64,000 nt of DNA, taken from the NCBI RefSeq assembly GCF_030272615.1, contig NC_081408.1:400241889-400305888 (forward strand). The letters run 5' to 3'. The notes under the pieces were generated by a model, which was not told the origin of the DNA, made no database searches, and saw only the letters and a list, made by a program, of their open reading frames with translations. Shown piece after piece: positions 55,300 to 64,000 of the stretch. Position 1 is the first letter of the stretch; each line of letters opens with the position of its first letter. Position numbers and translations under genes: made by a program. Source of the DNA: Cryptomeria japonica (Eukaryota; Streptophyta; Pinopsida; Cupressales; Cupressaceae).

Positions 55300-56100
55300 C
55301 ACTAGTACATTTGGGGCTCAATTTCAATGGCAGTTCATTGGAATTCTAACTACAATTCGTCGGACTGCCAACGAGCAACATCGTCAAAAACTTGTAGTCA
55401 GACATTCCAACAGTGCTCAAGACCATTGGAATTCCAAAATCATCAAATACTCTTATGACGATGACCATGGCTTTGCTTAGCCATCAGTAAAACTCGATAA
55501 GTCATCATAATTCCAATGGCTTCCAGGTAATGTTCTGATGGTGAACATGACCGCCCATCTGGCGAGAATGTCATCGGATATACAACATCCTTGTTGGATG
55601 TTTTGTGGGGGTCTTTCAGACTTCTAATGACATCCAATGGCAACCAAGGAATCCACACCGACAAGGATGTTGTATGTGCAATGGTTCGGGCATCAGAATA
55701 AATTGGCTGGGTGTCAGAATTCCAACGGCCTCCTCACTGCTTATCCGATGAGGATGTTGTCCGATATATAGAATCCTTGTTGGATGCTTGGTGGATGGAA
55801 ATATTTGCACTTATTGACCAATATAATAATACTAAAGATTCATTATTCTGTATCAACCAACCAAATGACAATAAAAACAATTTGACAATCTAAGCATGTG
55901 ACGGTTCAGGCGTTGGATGCTTGGTGGATGGAAAGATTTGAACTGATTGACCAATATGATAATACTAAAGATTCATTATTTTGTATCAACCAACCAAATG
56001 ACAATAAAAACAATTTGACAATCTAATCTTTCCACTCAAAGACCAGCCTCAAAAAACCATTTATGATTGAAGAATTGTGTCCCACGTTAAGTTATTCAAT
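55300..56100 (+). mobile_element. CACTA 2 left end and subterminal region
   Basis: CACTAGTACATTTGGGGCTC at 55300 matches the terminal repeat of CACTA 1 (right end reversed: AACTAGTACATTTGGAGCT). It is followed by subterminal ATTCGTCGGACTGCC, CATTGGAATTC, ATCGTCAAAA and ATTCCAATGG words of the same kind, including inverted pairs. No matching right end or target duplication (GGC expected) was found before 64000, so the element either continues past the window or has lost its right end. Confidence 0.7.
55780..56026. repeat. 133-bp tandem duplication in CACTA 2
   Basis: 55780-55892 and 55913-56026 share TTGGATGCTTGGTGGATGG at the start and CAATTTGACAATCTAA at the end, with a 133-bp period and a few substitutions. 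Confidence 0.9.
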
Positions 56101-56104
56101 CCCA

Positions 56105-58604
56105 TCAATAGCCACCCATATGTGGCATACCATAAGCTGGCATGGGAAGAATTCCCATTCCACTCATACCTGGCTGAAAGCAACCTCCCATGCCCACTCC
56201 CATGCTAGGAATTGGAGGTGCTAGCAAAGCAAGGTGAAGAAGATGAGCATACATATTTTGTAAACAAAATAGGCACATATTTATTTTTGCAGAAGATTTA
56301 AAATTTTTATTAAAGAGAAACTTAAAATATTCACAAAATCATCAGAGTAGATCAAAAACCTGAAGTAGGTATGGAAACACAAATTCAATCATATTATTCA
56401 TCCAAACAAGTTCCAAAGCCACATCTGGCCTGATCAAGACATAGCATATGAACAAGCATGAAGCAAAGCATTCTTTCTTGCCTTGTAGTTCCAAATGCAA
56501 AAGTAAGCCCCATTTCAATGCCCCAATCCAAAATAAAAATTCAAAATATACTTTAGCCTGTGAGAGAGAACAACCAACTATATGTTTTACCAATTGTATA
56601 CCTGTTCCACAAAATACACCAGCAATTCCTCTACAAGTTCACAATCACCCGATTGAGAACTAGTTTCCATTACATCGTTGTAAAGATTATCCTTTTTAGA
56701 CAGTGCAACATGTTAGCACATAATTTTTCTATAATTTCATTAAAAATGCTATTTTTCTATAATTTCCTTAATTATGCTCTTAAAAATGCTATTTTTCTAT
56801 AATTCCCTTAATTATGCTCTTAAAATTCTATTTTTCAAATTAACTATGCTCTTAAAAATGTTATTTTTCTATAATTTCCTTAATTATGCTCTTAAAAATG
56901 CTATTTTTCTATAGTTTCCTTAATTATGCTCTTAAAAATGCTATTGGAGGTGCTGGCAAAGCAAGGGGAAGAAGTTGAGCATACATATTCTATAAACAAA
57001 ATAGGCACATATTTATTTGAATTTTTAAAAACCGTCAATAGAGTAGAACAAGTGCTCCTTGAGGCTCAATTAAGAAAAATGCATACCTATTGAGCAACAA
57101 GATCTTTCTCTTCTTTCTCCTTGGATTTCAATTCTTGGACAGCCTCTAACTTGTCCTTAACAAGCTCATCAACTTTTTTTGTCTATTCTCGAATGAACTT
57201 TGAAAAAGAAATTTTTTGAATATTAGCTATTTAATTCTGCAGAAGATTTAAAAAATTTATTAAAGAGAAACTTAAAATATTCACAGAATCATCAGAGTAT
57301 ATCAAGAACCTAAAGTAGGTATGGAAACACAAAGTCAATCATATTATTCATCTAGGCAAGTTCCAAAGCCACATCTGGTCTGATCGAGTCATAGCATATG
57401 AACAAGCATGAAGCAAAGCATTCTTTCTTGCCCTAGAGTTCCAAATGCAAAAGTAAGCCCCATCTCAATGCCCCAATCCAAAATAAAAATTCAAAATATA
57501 CTTTAGACTGTTAGAGAGAACAACCAACTATAAGTTTTACCAATTGTATACCTGTTCCACAAAATACACAAGCAATTCCTCTGTAGGTTCACGATCACTC
57601 GATTGAGAACTAGTTTCCTTTGCATCCTTGTAAAGATTATCCTTTTTAGACAGTGCAACATGTTAGCACATAATTTTTCTATAATTTCCTTAAAATTTTA
57701 TTTTTCTATAATTTCCTTAATTATGTTCTTAAAAATGCTATTTTTCTATAATTTCCTTAATTATGTTCTTAAAAATGCTATTTTCTATAATTTCCTTAAT
57801 TATGCTCTTAAAATGCTATTTTTCAAATTAACTATGCTCTTAAAAATGTTATTTTTCTATAATTCCCTTAATTATGCTCTTAAAAATGCTATTGGAGGTG
57901 TTGGCAAAGCAAGGGGAAGAAACTGAGCATACATATTCTATAAACAAAATAGGCACATATTTATTTGAATTTTCAAAAATCGTCAGTAGAGTAGAACAAG
58001 TGCTCCTTGAGGCTCAATTAAGCAAAATGCATACCTATTGAGCAACAAGATCTTTCTCTTCTTTCTCCTTGGATTTCTCTTCTTGGATAGCCTCTAACTT
58101 GTCCTTAACAAGCTCATTAACTTTTGTCGTGTATTCTCGAATGAACTTTGAAAAAGATTTTTTTTGAATATTAGCTATTTAATTCTACAGAAGATTTAAA
58201 ATGTTTATTAAAGAGAAACTTAAAATATTCACAGAATCATCTGAGTATATCAAGAACCTGAAGTAGGTATGGAAACACAAAGTCAATCATATTATTCATC
58301 TAGGCAAGTTCCAAAGCCACATCTGGTATGATCAAGTCATATCATATGAACAAGCATGAAGCAAAGCATTCTTTCTTGCCCTGTAGTTCCAAATACAAAA
58401 GTAAACCCCATTTCAATGTCCTAATCCAAAATGAAAATTCAAAATATACTTTAGCCTATGAGAGAGAACAACCAACTATATGTTTTACCAATTATATACA
58501 TGATCCACAAAATACACCAATAATTCCTCTGCAAGTTCACAGTCACCCGATTGAGAACTAGTTTCCATTGCATCCTTGTAAAGATTATCCTTTTCAGACA
58601 GTGC
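56105..58604 (-). pseudogene. CHC (fragment): Clathrin heavy chain 3' exons, triplicated fragment
   Basis: Clathrin heavy chain forms the coat of endocytic and Golgi-derived vesicles. Four C-terminal exons are recognisable on the minus strand. Exon a, [17 protein letters not shown]...EELLVYFV: 58500-58604, 57552-57656, 56602-56706. Exon b, [11 protein letters not shown]...[15 protein letters not shown]: 58258-58380, 57310-57432, 56360-56482. Exon c, [16 protein letters not shown]: 58035-58145, 57087-57197, absent from the third unit. Exon d: a full copy 56105-56257 from [15 protein letters not shown] to [11 protein letters not shown] and a stop, with 45-bp starts at 57893-57937 and 56945-56989. 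Exon lengths are 105, 123, 111 and 153 bp with GT/AG borders, several now mutated. The other ~1,570 residues are missing. Best read as a host fragment captured by CACTA 2 and amplified. Confidence 0.92.
56720..57892. repeat. AT-rich ~39-bp minisatellites in the clathrin intron
   Basis: At 56720-56944 and 57670-57892 the unit AAAATGCTATTTTTCTATAA plus TTTCCTTAATTATGCTCTT is repeated about five to six times in each large unit, with copies shortened at T-runs. The array itself was copied by the ~949-bp triplication. Confidence 0.85.
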
Positions 58605-58680
58605 AACATGTTAACACATAATTTTTCAAATTAATTATGCTCTTAAAAATGTTATTTTTCTATAATTTCCTTTTATATAT

Positions 58681-58959
58681 TGAGCACTTTTTCCATAAGA
58701 ATAGTTACTATTGGGTTTTATGTGTAGGTGCAATCTTGTAGTGACAATCTCCATCCATTTGTGACTTCTCTCCAGAAATTCAACCATTAGGTGGGCATAT
58801 TGAGAGTGACATTGAGACAAGATGAAGCACTCTGGGTTTCTTTTTGAGGTTCTTGGGATTGATCAAAGTGCACAAGTAATTATCAGAAAGGGTAAAGCTC
58901 CCATGCAAAACAAAGTTTTTGTTCAGATTATATTAAATCCATTATCAATTTTTGTATCT
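58681..58959. other. Interval upstream of the clathrin fragment
   Basis: No further clathrin exon could be read here. A minus-strand frame (58820-58635) has no recognised motif. It may be captured intron or transposon sequence. Confidence 0.35.
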
Positions 58960-60192
58960 TAAAGGAGTTGAAAATGATTGAAATTTCACATTATCGATAT
59001 AAGTTATATCGATGAGGGAACTTAAACTAACAAAGGCCAATTTTGCATCGGGATACCATATACCGATGAGAGAGCGCAGCAAGACGGAGTTGTACTCATT
59101 GGCAGAAGTTATATCGATCAAAGAGCCAAGTTGAGGAGAATTGATGCATTGACAAAAACTATACCGATATGACCCATCGGCATAGTAAACACTAGCGGCA
59201 GTAGTGGAGAATTATCTTGCCGATAGTCAATGAGGGTATCGGTAAGACTTATACTGATAAGAGTGGTGAAAAGAAGAGTCCATCAATATAACCAAAGCGA
59301 TCAGTATGTGTTACTTTGAATCACCCCAACCCCCGAAGAAATTATCGATGAAACATATACCGATGGAACATACTTTATCGGGAAGACTTCTCTTATCGGT
59401 ATGTTTCATTTCAGATTACCCCGATAGTCGATGAAGGAGTGGACTGATTGAATGGAGAAAAGACACTATCAGGGAGACTCATGGCGATGAATCCGGTTAC
59501 ATCGGTATAACCAAAGCGATCGGTATGTGTTGCTTTGAGCCACCCCAATGCCCGACGAAATCATCAGTGAAATATATACCGATGGAACATACTCTATCGG
59601 GAAGACTTTGCTTATCGGTATGTTTCATTTTGAATTACCCCAATACCCGATGAAGGAGCGGACTGATTGAGTAGAGCGAAGACACTATTGGGAAGACTAG
59701 TGGTGATGAAGTCGGTTGCATGAGGAAGAGCTATGCCAATGGTGAAGCCCATCAGGGAAACAATGCCTATCACGATAATGCTAAATGAGCTCACTCGACA
59801 CCCGATGAGAATATCGGTTTGAGATATACTGATGAGGAGGAAAAGGAGTTGTCGACTTAGGGTATCCCGATAAGAGAAAGTAAGATGTCAAAGCAGATAA
59901 AGGGCTATTCAAAGAGCGCCAAAAGGGAAATATTCATCGGGGAGACATATGTCGATGATCCATTGTCATATCAGAATTCAAAACCAAATTTTTTTAAAAT
60001 CTTTTATTTAATACTTGCAGTAGATGCATCTATGGTTTGCACGAGGCAAATTTTTTGAGAAGTTCATTATTGGAAAAGAATACGGTAGAACTAGAAATTA
60101 CCTTGTCTAAATACTATGTTGGTGAAAGAATGATACACAGATAGAACACATTGTGCCTTTGAAAAACAGAGCAAAGGATTGTAATTGTAGAA
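58960..60192 (+). repeat. Spacer of aORF-B with ATCGGTATGTTTCATTT repeats
   Basis: Words such as CCGATGA, ATCGGTAT, TATACCGATG, ATCGGGAAGACT and GTTTCATTT recur. Two units of about 200 bp are clear: 59335-59470 and 59545-59700 share 'cgatggaacatact', 'atcgggaagact' and 'ttatcggtatgtttcattt'. 60000-60192 is unique leader sequence up to the ATG of aORF-B. Same position as the spacers of copies A and D. Confidence 0.7.
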
Positions 60193-61212
60193 ATGGAAGC
60201 TTCGAGTTCAACAAGAAAGAAGAGGGCGGCCAAGAGCCCTAACTCTAAGGCGAAGAAAGGAAAAATTGAAGAGGTGCCTCTAGTCAGGAGGATAAACCAA
60301 GACATGATAGACCAAATGCAAGCACCCAGCCCAAAATCTAGAAGGTTGAAGTAGCACCTATCGGGGAGAGACCAATTAGAAGACAAGTACAGAGAGGTCA
60401 GAGATGTCTGGACCAAGGTAAGGGGACATGAATTGCTTATGTTCCACTATTTAAGGAGCAAGGAGATGCTGCTCTACAATCCTTGGATGACAAATTTAGG
60501 TAAGCTAACAGTCCCCAATGTTTTTGTAAACATAAGATTGCTAGAGGTTTTAGTGAGGAATTATAATTCAGTGAAGAGGTGCATTTAGCTCCCAAATGGG
60601 GAAGCATTTATTAGATTTTCTGCGGGTACCATAAATGAGGTTTTCAATTTAGAACCCAGCCCTGATAAGCCCTTGTCCTTTGAGGAGTTGGAGGAAGAAT
60701 ACCTCAGAATGGACACTACATATACCGGCTGGAAATTTGCTATTTACAAGAGGAAAGAAGGAAAATTAACAGAGGAAGATAGGCCACCATTCAGCATTGA
60801 TTTGTTCAGACACTACTTGTAGTACACATATATGTCATGTGGGCAAGTAGGAGGGGTGGAGGTGTCTGATCTGGCAAGCATTGGGCTAATGGTGTTAGCT
60901 TCTGATATACAAATGTATGAACCTAGGGCTTTTGACTATGCAGCATATCTGGTGGAGAGGTTGCATGAAGGTTTTTTAAGCCTTAGGGATGATACTCGTC
61001 CCAATTTCAAATTTTATTCACTATTGATGCATCTAGTGTTATTTTATGGATATGTAAAGGGTTTTTGGCCTGAGGGCCTAAAATTTAATACCAAAAATAG
61101 GGAAGGTGAGGAGAAGCCCATCCAATTGTGGATATATCTTTGGGATTATCAATATATGAGGTCCAACTATATTAAGTTTGAAGAACTTATTGTGATGCCA
61201 TTGTACCGAATG
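60193..61212 (+). pseudogene. Accessory ORF (aORF) copy B, cut by an F1 LTR
   Basis: The N-terminal half of the accessory protein. It starts MEASSSTRKKRAAKSPNSKA, strongly basic. Blocks: VRDVWTKVRGHELLMFHYLR, LTVPNVFVNIRLLEVLVRNY, FIRFSAGTINEVFNLEP, PRAFDYAAYLVERLHEGF, FYSLLMHLVLFYGYVKGF and IQLWIYLWDYQYMRS. Stops at about 60355, 60588 and 60820 (TAG or TAA) break it. At 61212 a minus-strand F1 LTR begins; bases before it are GAATG. Compared with copy A it gives the clearest view of the N-terminal domain. Function unknown. Confidence 0.7.
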
Positions 61213-62114
61213 TGTTGGGTCTCAAATCAACAGATTGGATAGGTTCTAAGGAAATGCAACCTCCTATGGTTGAACCCTCCAATTGACTTGGCCAACATAT
61301 AGAGCAAACTGATTCAGATTTTACTCTCTCACTTTAGGCTCTGCAGGACCTAGGCGGGTATACCTATTCACTGAAATGTCTCCAATAACCAATGCTTTTT
61401 ATAGCAGATTTATTATCCTAATCTGATATCTCCTGATCTTGAAATGGCATAAGTTCCTTGAATGGAGATATAGTAGATGAGTTCAAGATTGTTGTTGTAA
61501 TAATTATTTGTTTTATGTTTCTTAATTACTTCTATTGCTGTTAAAATAATCAATGATGAATAAAATGAGTATAATTTGTAATTAGCCAGTGCCTTCTTTG
61601 CTGTTTGGGCTACAGAGTCATTGCATTTTTCTTCAGGACTTATTGTGCGAACCTGTGAGACAGTTTTTTAATTCATCCCTTTATGATCCTGTCAGTTATT
61701 ATTTCTTTTGGAACCAAACAAATGCTTATATCATATGTTGATTGAGTGAATTTAACCCTACCCTTAAGGGACCAATCAATTAAGCTCTGTAAGGAACAAT
61801 TACAATCCGCAAGCAAAACCTCTATTTCAACATCATAATACAAAGCATAGATTTGATCTTAAGAACATGAATAACCTTATCCTATCAGATAATATCATAG
61901 ATGATTGCCAAAAGAAAATGAAGTGATCCGTAACACATATGCAGAGAAATAATTCATCAAAGTTTGTATTCCATTATGGTTCGTATACAGAAGACTTACA
62001 GGCTGTTAAATGTCGCTATCTTGACCTTCATTCTTATCACCATATTACAAAAATCATTCTCATATATATATGAGGATGAAGGCTTTTCATGAAGAGACAC
62101 GACTCTTCGGAATA
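61213..62114 (-). repeat. F1-type 3' LTR, minus strand
   Basis: On the plus strand it starts TGTTGGGTCTCAAATC (the end of the LTR read on the minus strand). It contains the reverse complement of the F1 LTR blocks 'aggtatacccgcctaggtc' and 'gcagagcctaaagtgag' (about 61332-61365), and of CATATATATATGAG near 62062. About 900 bp, like the two plus-strand copies. The accessory ORF copy C reads straight into it. Confidence 0.8.
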
Positions 62115-64000
62115 CTAATCGTTAGTTTCAGTGTTTCTAAACTTAAGCAAAAAGAGATTTAGAAGTCTTAAATGATGAATGTAATCATCATCCTTGAAGG
62201 TTTTGATTCGAGCACTTTGTTTCTTTAATTCATCTCCCTGCGATAGATACTTGAATATCATCTGGTTGACAGTAGGGGCCATATCTTTACTTCGATCTAT
62301 TTCTGACAAGGCCCAATCCTTGACGTTGACGAGCTCTTTTCGCAAATCCTCTAGGGATATCACTTCTCCTTCTTTGTAGACGGAGGGCATTCCAACAGGT
62401 TTCTCATCATCCAAATCCTTCAGGTCTCTCCTCAGCGTATCCTCAAGTTTGACATGATTCTCCATATAGGCAGTCCCCTCAGCTTTTTCCTTTGGTGTCA
62501 TGGCATCGACATTATTCACTACTTCATGCAGTCGTGCTTTTAGTCTCTCATGCTCTGTTAACGCCTTTATCGTTCCATTATATACTTTCCAATATGGTTC
62601 AACCTGCAAGAGCATGGTGTTAAACCGATGTCCTATGATGTCGTTGACCAGTTTGTCCATTCTTTGTTGGATACCTTCTACGCGTTTATTGGCCTTTTCT
62701 GCTTGATACTTCCAGTACAGAGCATCAGAGACATCGTCCAAGCTACGTCCTGCGGGGTATGAGGTGTATTCACTGATAGGAGTCCCTGTCTCTAGTTGCA
62801 ATACTTTTGCCTGCAACTTTTGATTTTCCTCTTTAGATTTTTCATATAACCCCTTATATGTGACGTTTTCTCTGACCAAAAATTCTGTCTGGTCCAGGTT
62901 CAATCTAGCAACATCCAAGTTGAGTTTAGCAGTGACCCTAGGGTCTGTCTTACCAACCTGATGAACCATGAGGTGCCCAAAGGTTTCTTCAATGTCTACA
63001 ATGATAGGCCTCTTCCCCTTTGGATATAATGCCCATTGTAGGAGAGCTTTTTTGTCTGGATCATATCCAGAGCCTAAGAACAATTTGTCTATCTCCTGAG
63101 GCAACACCTGTTGATTTAAGTCTTGTTTCTTCAGGAAGCCGTCAAATAAAAGTGTTGAGTTTATATCCCAACCAGAGAAGATGATTACACCGGCCTCTTT
63201 CAGTAATTTCCTCCCTTTCTCAGGAGTCATATCTTTCATGAGGACATCAATCTCATCCTGCAATTTCTTCATCAGTTCCTCCTCTGGTCTTCCAGCCATG
63301 CTTCGTTTTACATGAGCTCCTTTGTATTGGTATAAAAATGAAAGAAATTCCCTAGAGGAGGCGAATCCATCATCAGCAACAAAATCTTCATGCTCAGTCA
63401 TCCTTATATCGACGACATCCTTGATGTTAATTTCACCAGTGTCCATATTCATCTCTGCTTCGAAACCAGGAGGATAATCTTCTCTAGGAGAATCAGCTGG
63501 GATACTACTGGCGGTCGATTTTGGTGACATGTGGGCTAAGGGCTGACTATCCTTCTCAGTATTAATGAAATGAAGGAATTGCGAAGGCACTCTATGCATG
63601 ATTTCTGCTTCATGTTGAAGAAGCCTTTTAGCCACTTCTAGAGGATCTTGGAGATTTCCAATTAGGTCTCCATCTATCATTCCCCTTACCCTTTTCCATT
63701 TGTAGGCCTCCCAAACTAACTCACTCTTTTCTCTCAAAGCTTTGGCCTCCTCTCTTTCAAGATTCTTAATCAGGTCATCTGGCATTTTGGCCACATGTAT
63801 TCTAGCTTTGAGTTTTTGTGATACTCTGGCAGCTCTTATATATCCTTCAGGGTTGAAGTTCTCTCTAGGTTCACCTAGAGTCATGCCATAGTAGTCTAAC
63901 TTGTTCTGCAGTAAATGATAACTTTTTGAACTTTTAACAATGAAATCAGAAAAAACCAATAAACCTGGAACAATGGATTGTTTACCGGAATCTGTAAGGT
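62115..64000 (-). CDS. Accessory ORF (aORF) copy C, intact but 5'-partial
   Basis: An uninterrupted frame of about 628 codons, open to the window edge; upstream codons (KQSIVPGLLVFSDFIVKSSK) match copy A, so no start is in view. Blocks in order: LVWEAYKWKRVRG; SPREDYPPGFEAEMNMD, an acidic link; GFASSREFLSFLYQYKG; MTPEKGRKLLKEAGVIIFSG and WDINSTLLFDG; LLQWALYPKGKRPIIVD; KLNLDVARLNLDQTEFLVRE; a long heptad-rich part (ALYWKYQAEKANKRVEGI, LTEHERLKARLHEVVNNV); GMPSVYKEGEVISLEDLR; the end DDDYIHHLRLLNLFLLKF. It is likely a soluble, partly coiled-coil protein without membrane segments. It is the only accessory copy free of stops, so this element is the youngest of its kind here or the ORF has been maintained. 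Followed directly by its LTR. Confidence 0.8.
   Translation of the reverse strand, partial: LTDSGKQSIVPGLLVFSDFIVKSSKSYHLLQNKLDYYGMTLGEPRENFNPEGYIRAARVSQKLKARIHVAKMPDDLIKNLEREEAKALREKSELVWEAYKWKRVRGMIDGDLIGNLQDPLEVAKRLLQHEAEIMHRVPSQFLHFINTEKDSQPLAHMSPKSTASSIPADSPREDYPPGFEAEMNMDTGEINIKDVVDIRMTEHEDFVADDGFASSREFLSFLYQYKGAHVKRSMAGRPEEELMKKLQDEIDVLMKDMTPEKGRKLLKEAGVIIFSGWDINSTLLFDGFLKKQDLNQQVLPQEIDKLFLGSGYDPDKKALLQWALYPKGKRPIIVDIEETFGHLMVHQVGKTDPRVTAKLNLDVARLNLDQTEFLVRENVTYKGLYEKSKEENQKLQAKVLQLETGTPISEYTSYPAGRSLDDVSDALYWKYQAEKANKRVEGIQQRMDKLVNDIIGHRFNTMLLQVEPYWKVYNGTIKALTEHERLKARLHEVVNNVDAMTPKEKAEGTAYMENHVKLEDTLRRDLKDLDDEKPVGMPSVYKEGEVISLEDLRKELVNVKDWALSEIDRSKDMAPTVNQMIFKYLSQGDELKKQSARIKTFKDDDYIHHLRLLNLFLLKFRNTETND

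Larger units (their letters stand above)
56105..58680. repeat. ~949-bp tandem triplication holding the clathrin exons
   Basis: Equivalent points are 950 and 948 bp apart (56602, 57552, 58500). Breakpoints fall in exon d (at the GGAGGTG word, 56945 and 57893) and in the AT-rich intron before exon a. The leftmost unit has lost about 210 bp including exon c; the rightmost is cut at about 58680. Confidence 0.9.

Noticed and set aside
63957-63959. Apparent start of aORF-C at 63959
   Set aside because: That codon is TTG, and the upstream codons to 64000 continue to match copy A, so the ORF is simply open at the window edge.

Overview
This is a gene-poor, transposon-filled stretch of a large plant nuclear genome. 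Conserved plant retrotransposon families, a captured plant-type PPR fragment, captured clathrin exons and CACTA transposases with plant-specific domains all point to a seed plant. The PPR wording, the long decayed elements and the lack of any intact host gene fit a gymnosperm (conifer-like) genome; that placement is inference.

The window reads as a stack of nested insertions. The base layer is one Ty3/gypsy element of the Tat type, here called E0. It runs from a left-truncated 5' LTR (3070-3926) through a gag-like piece and protease (4064-6121), RT, RNase H, a second RNase H (aRNH) and integrase (26119-29453, resuming at 47041-47251), an antisense plant-mobile-domain ORF (47640-49760, minus) and a 3' LTR starting at 50753. 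Into E0 went: (1) a 14.2-kb block of a second Tat-like family, F1 (6122-20302); (2) a further LTR-like element joined to an F1 3' end (20388-24842); (3) a copia-type solo LTR with target duplication TTAAT (24891-26113); (4) a 17.6-kb CACTA transposon (29454-47037) with matching terminal repeats and target duplication AGT, carrying a decayed tnp2 transposase, a second transposon gene, a PPR gene fragment and an antisense accessory ORF; (5) a truncated Ty1/copia element inside the 3' LTR (51940-55129). A second copia solo LTR (12168-13229, minus, target duplication CAAGA) lies inside the F1 LTR.

Right of 55300 the terminus of a second CACTA element of the same family appears, followed by the last four exons of a clathrin heavy-chain gene on the minus strand. 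Those exons are repeated three times in tandem with a ~949-bp period. Next come a repeat-rich spacer, the 5' half of another accessory ORF (60193-61212, plus) and an F1 element on the minus strand (61213-64000) that cuts that ORF and carries the best-preserved accessory ORF.

The most unusual thread is the accessory protein, here called aORF. Four diverged copies (A 7162-11428, B 60193-61212, C 62115-64000, D 40785-44481) and one 3' fragment (23578-23898) are present. Those with an intact 3' end beside F1 LTRs read in sense directly into the LTR; B and D lie in or near CACTA elements. Copies A, B and D are preceded by a spacer of family-specific short degenerate repeats. Nearly every coding region is broken by stop codons, many explicable as C-to-T changes, so most of the window is old and silent. 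No tRNA, rRNA, CRISPR array or intact host gene was seen.
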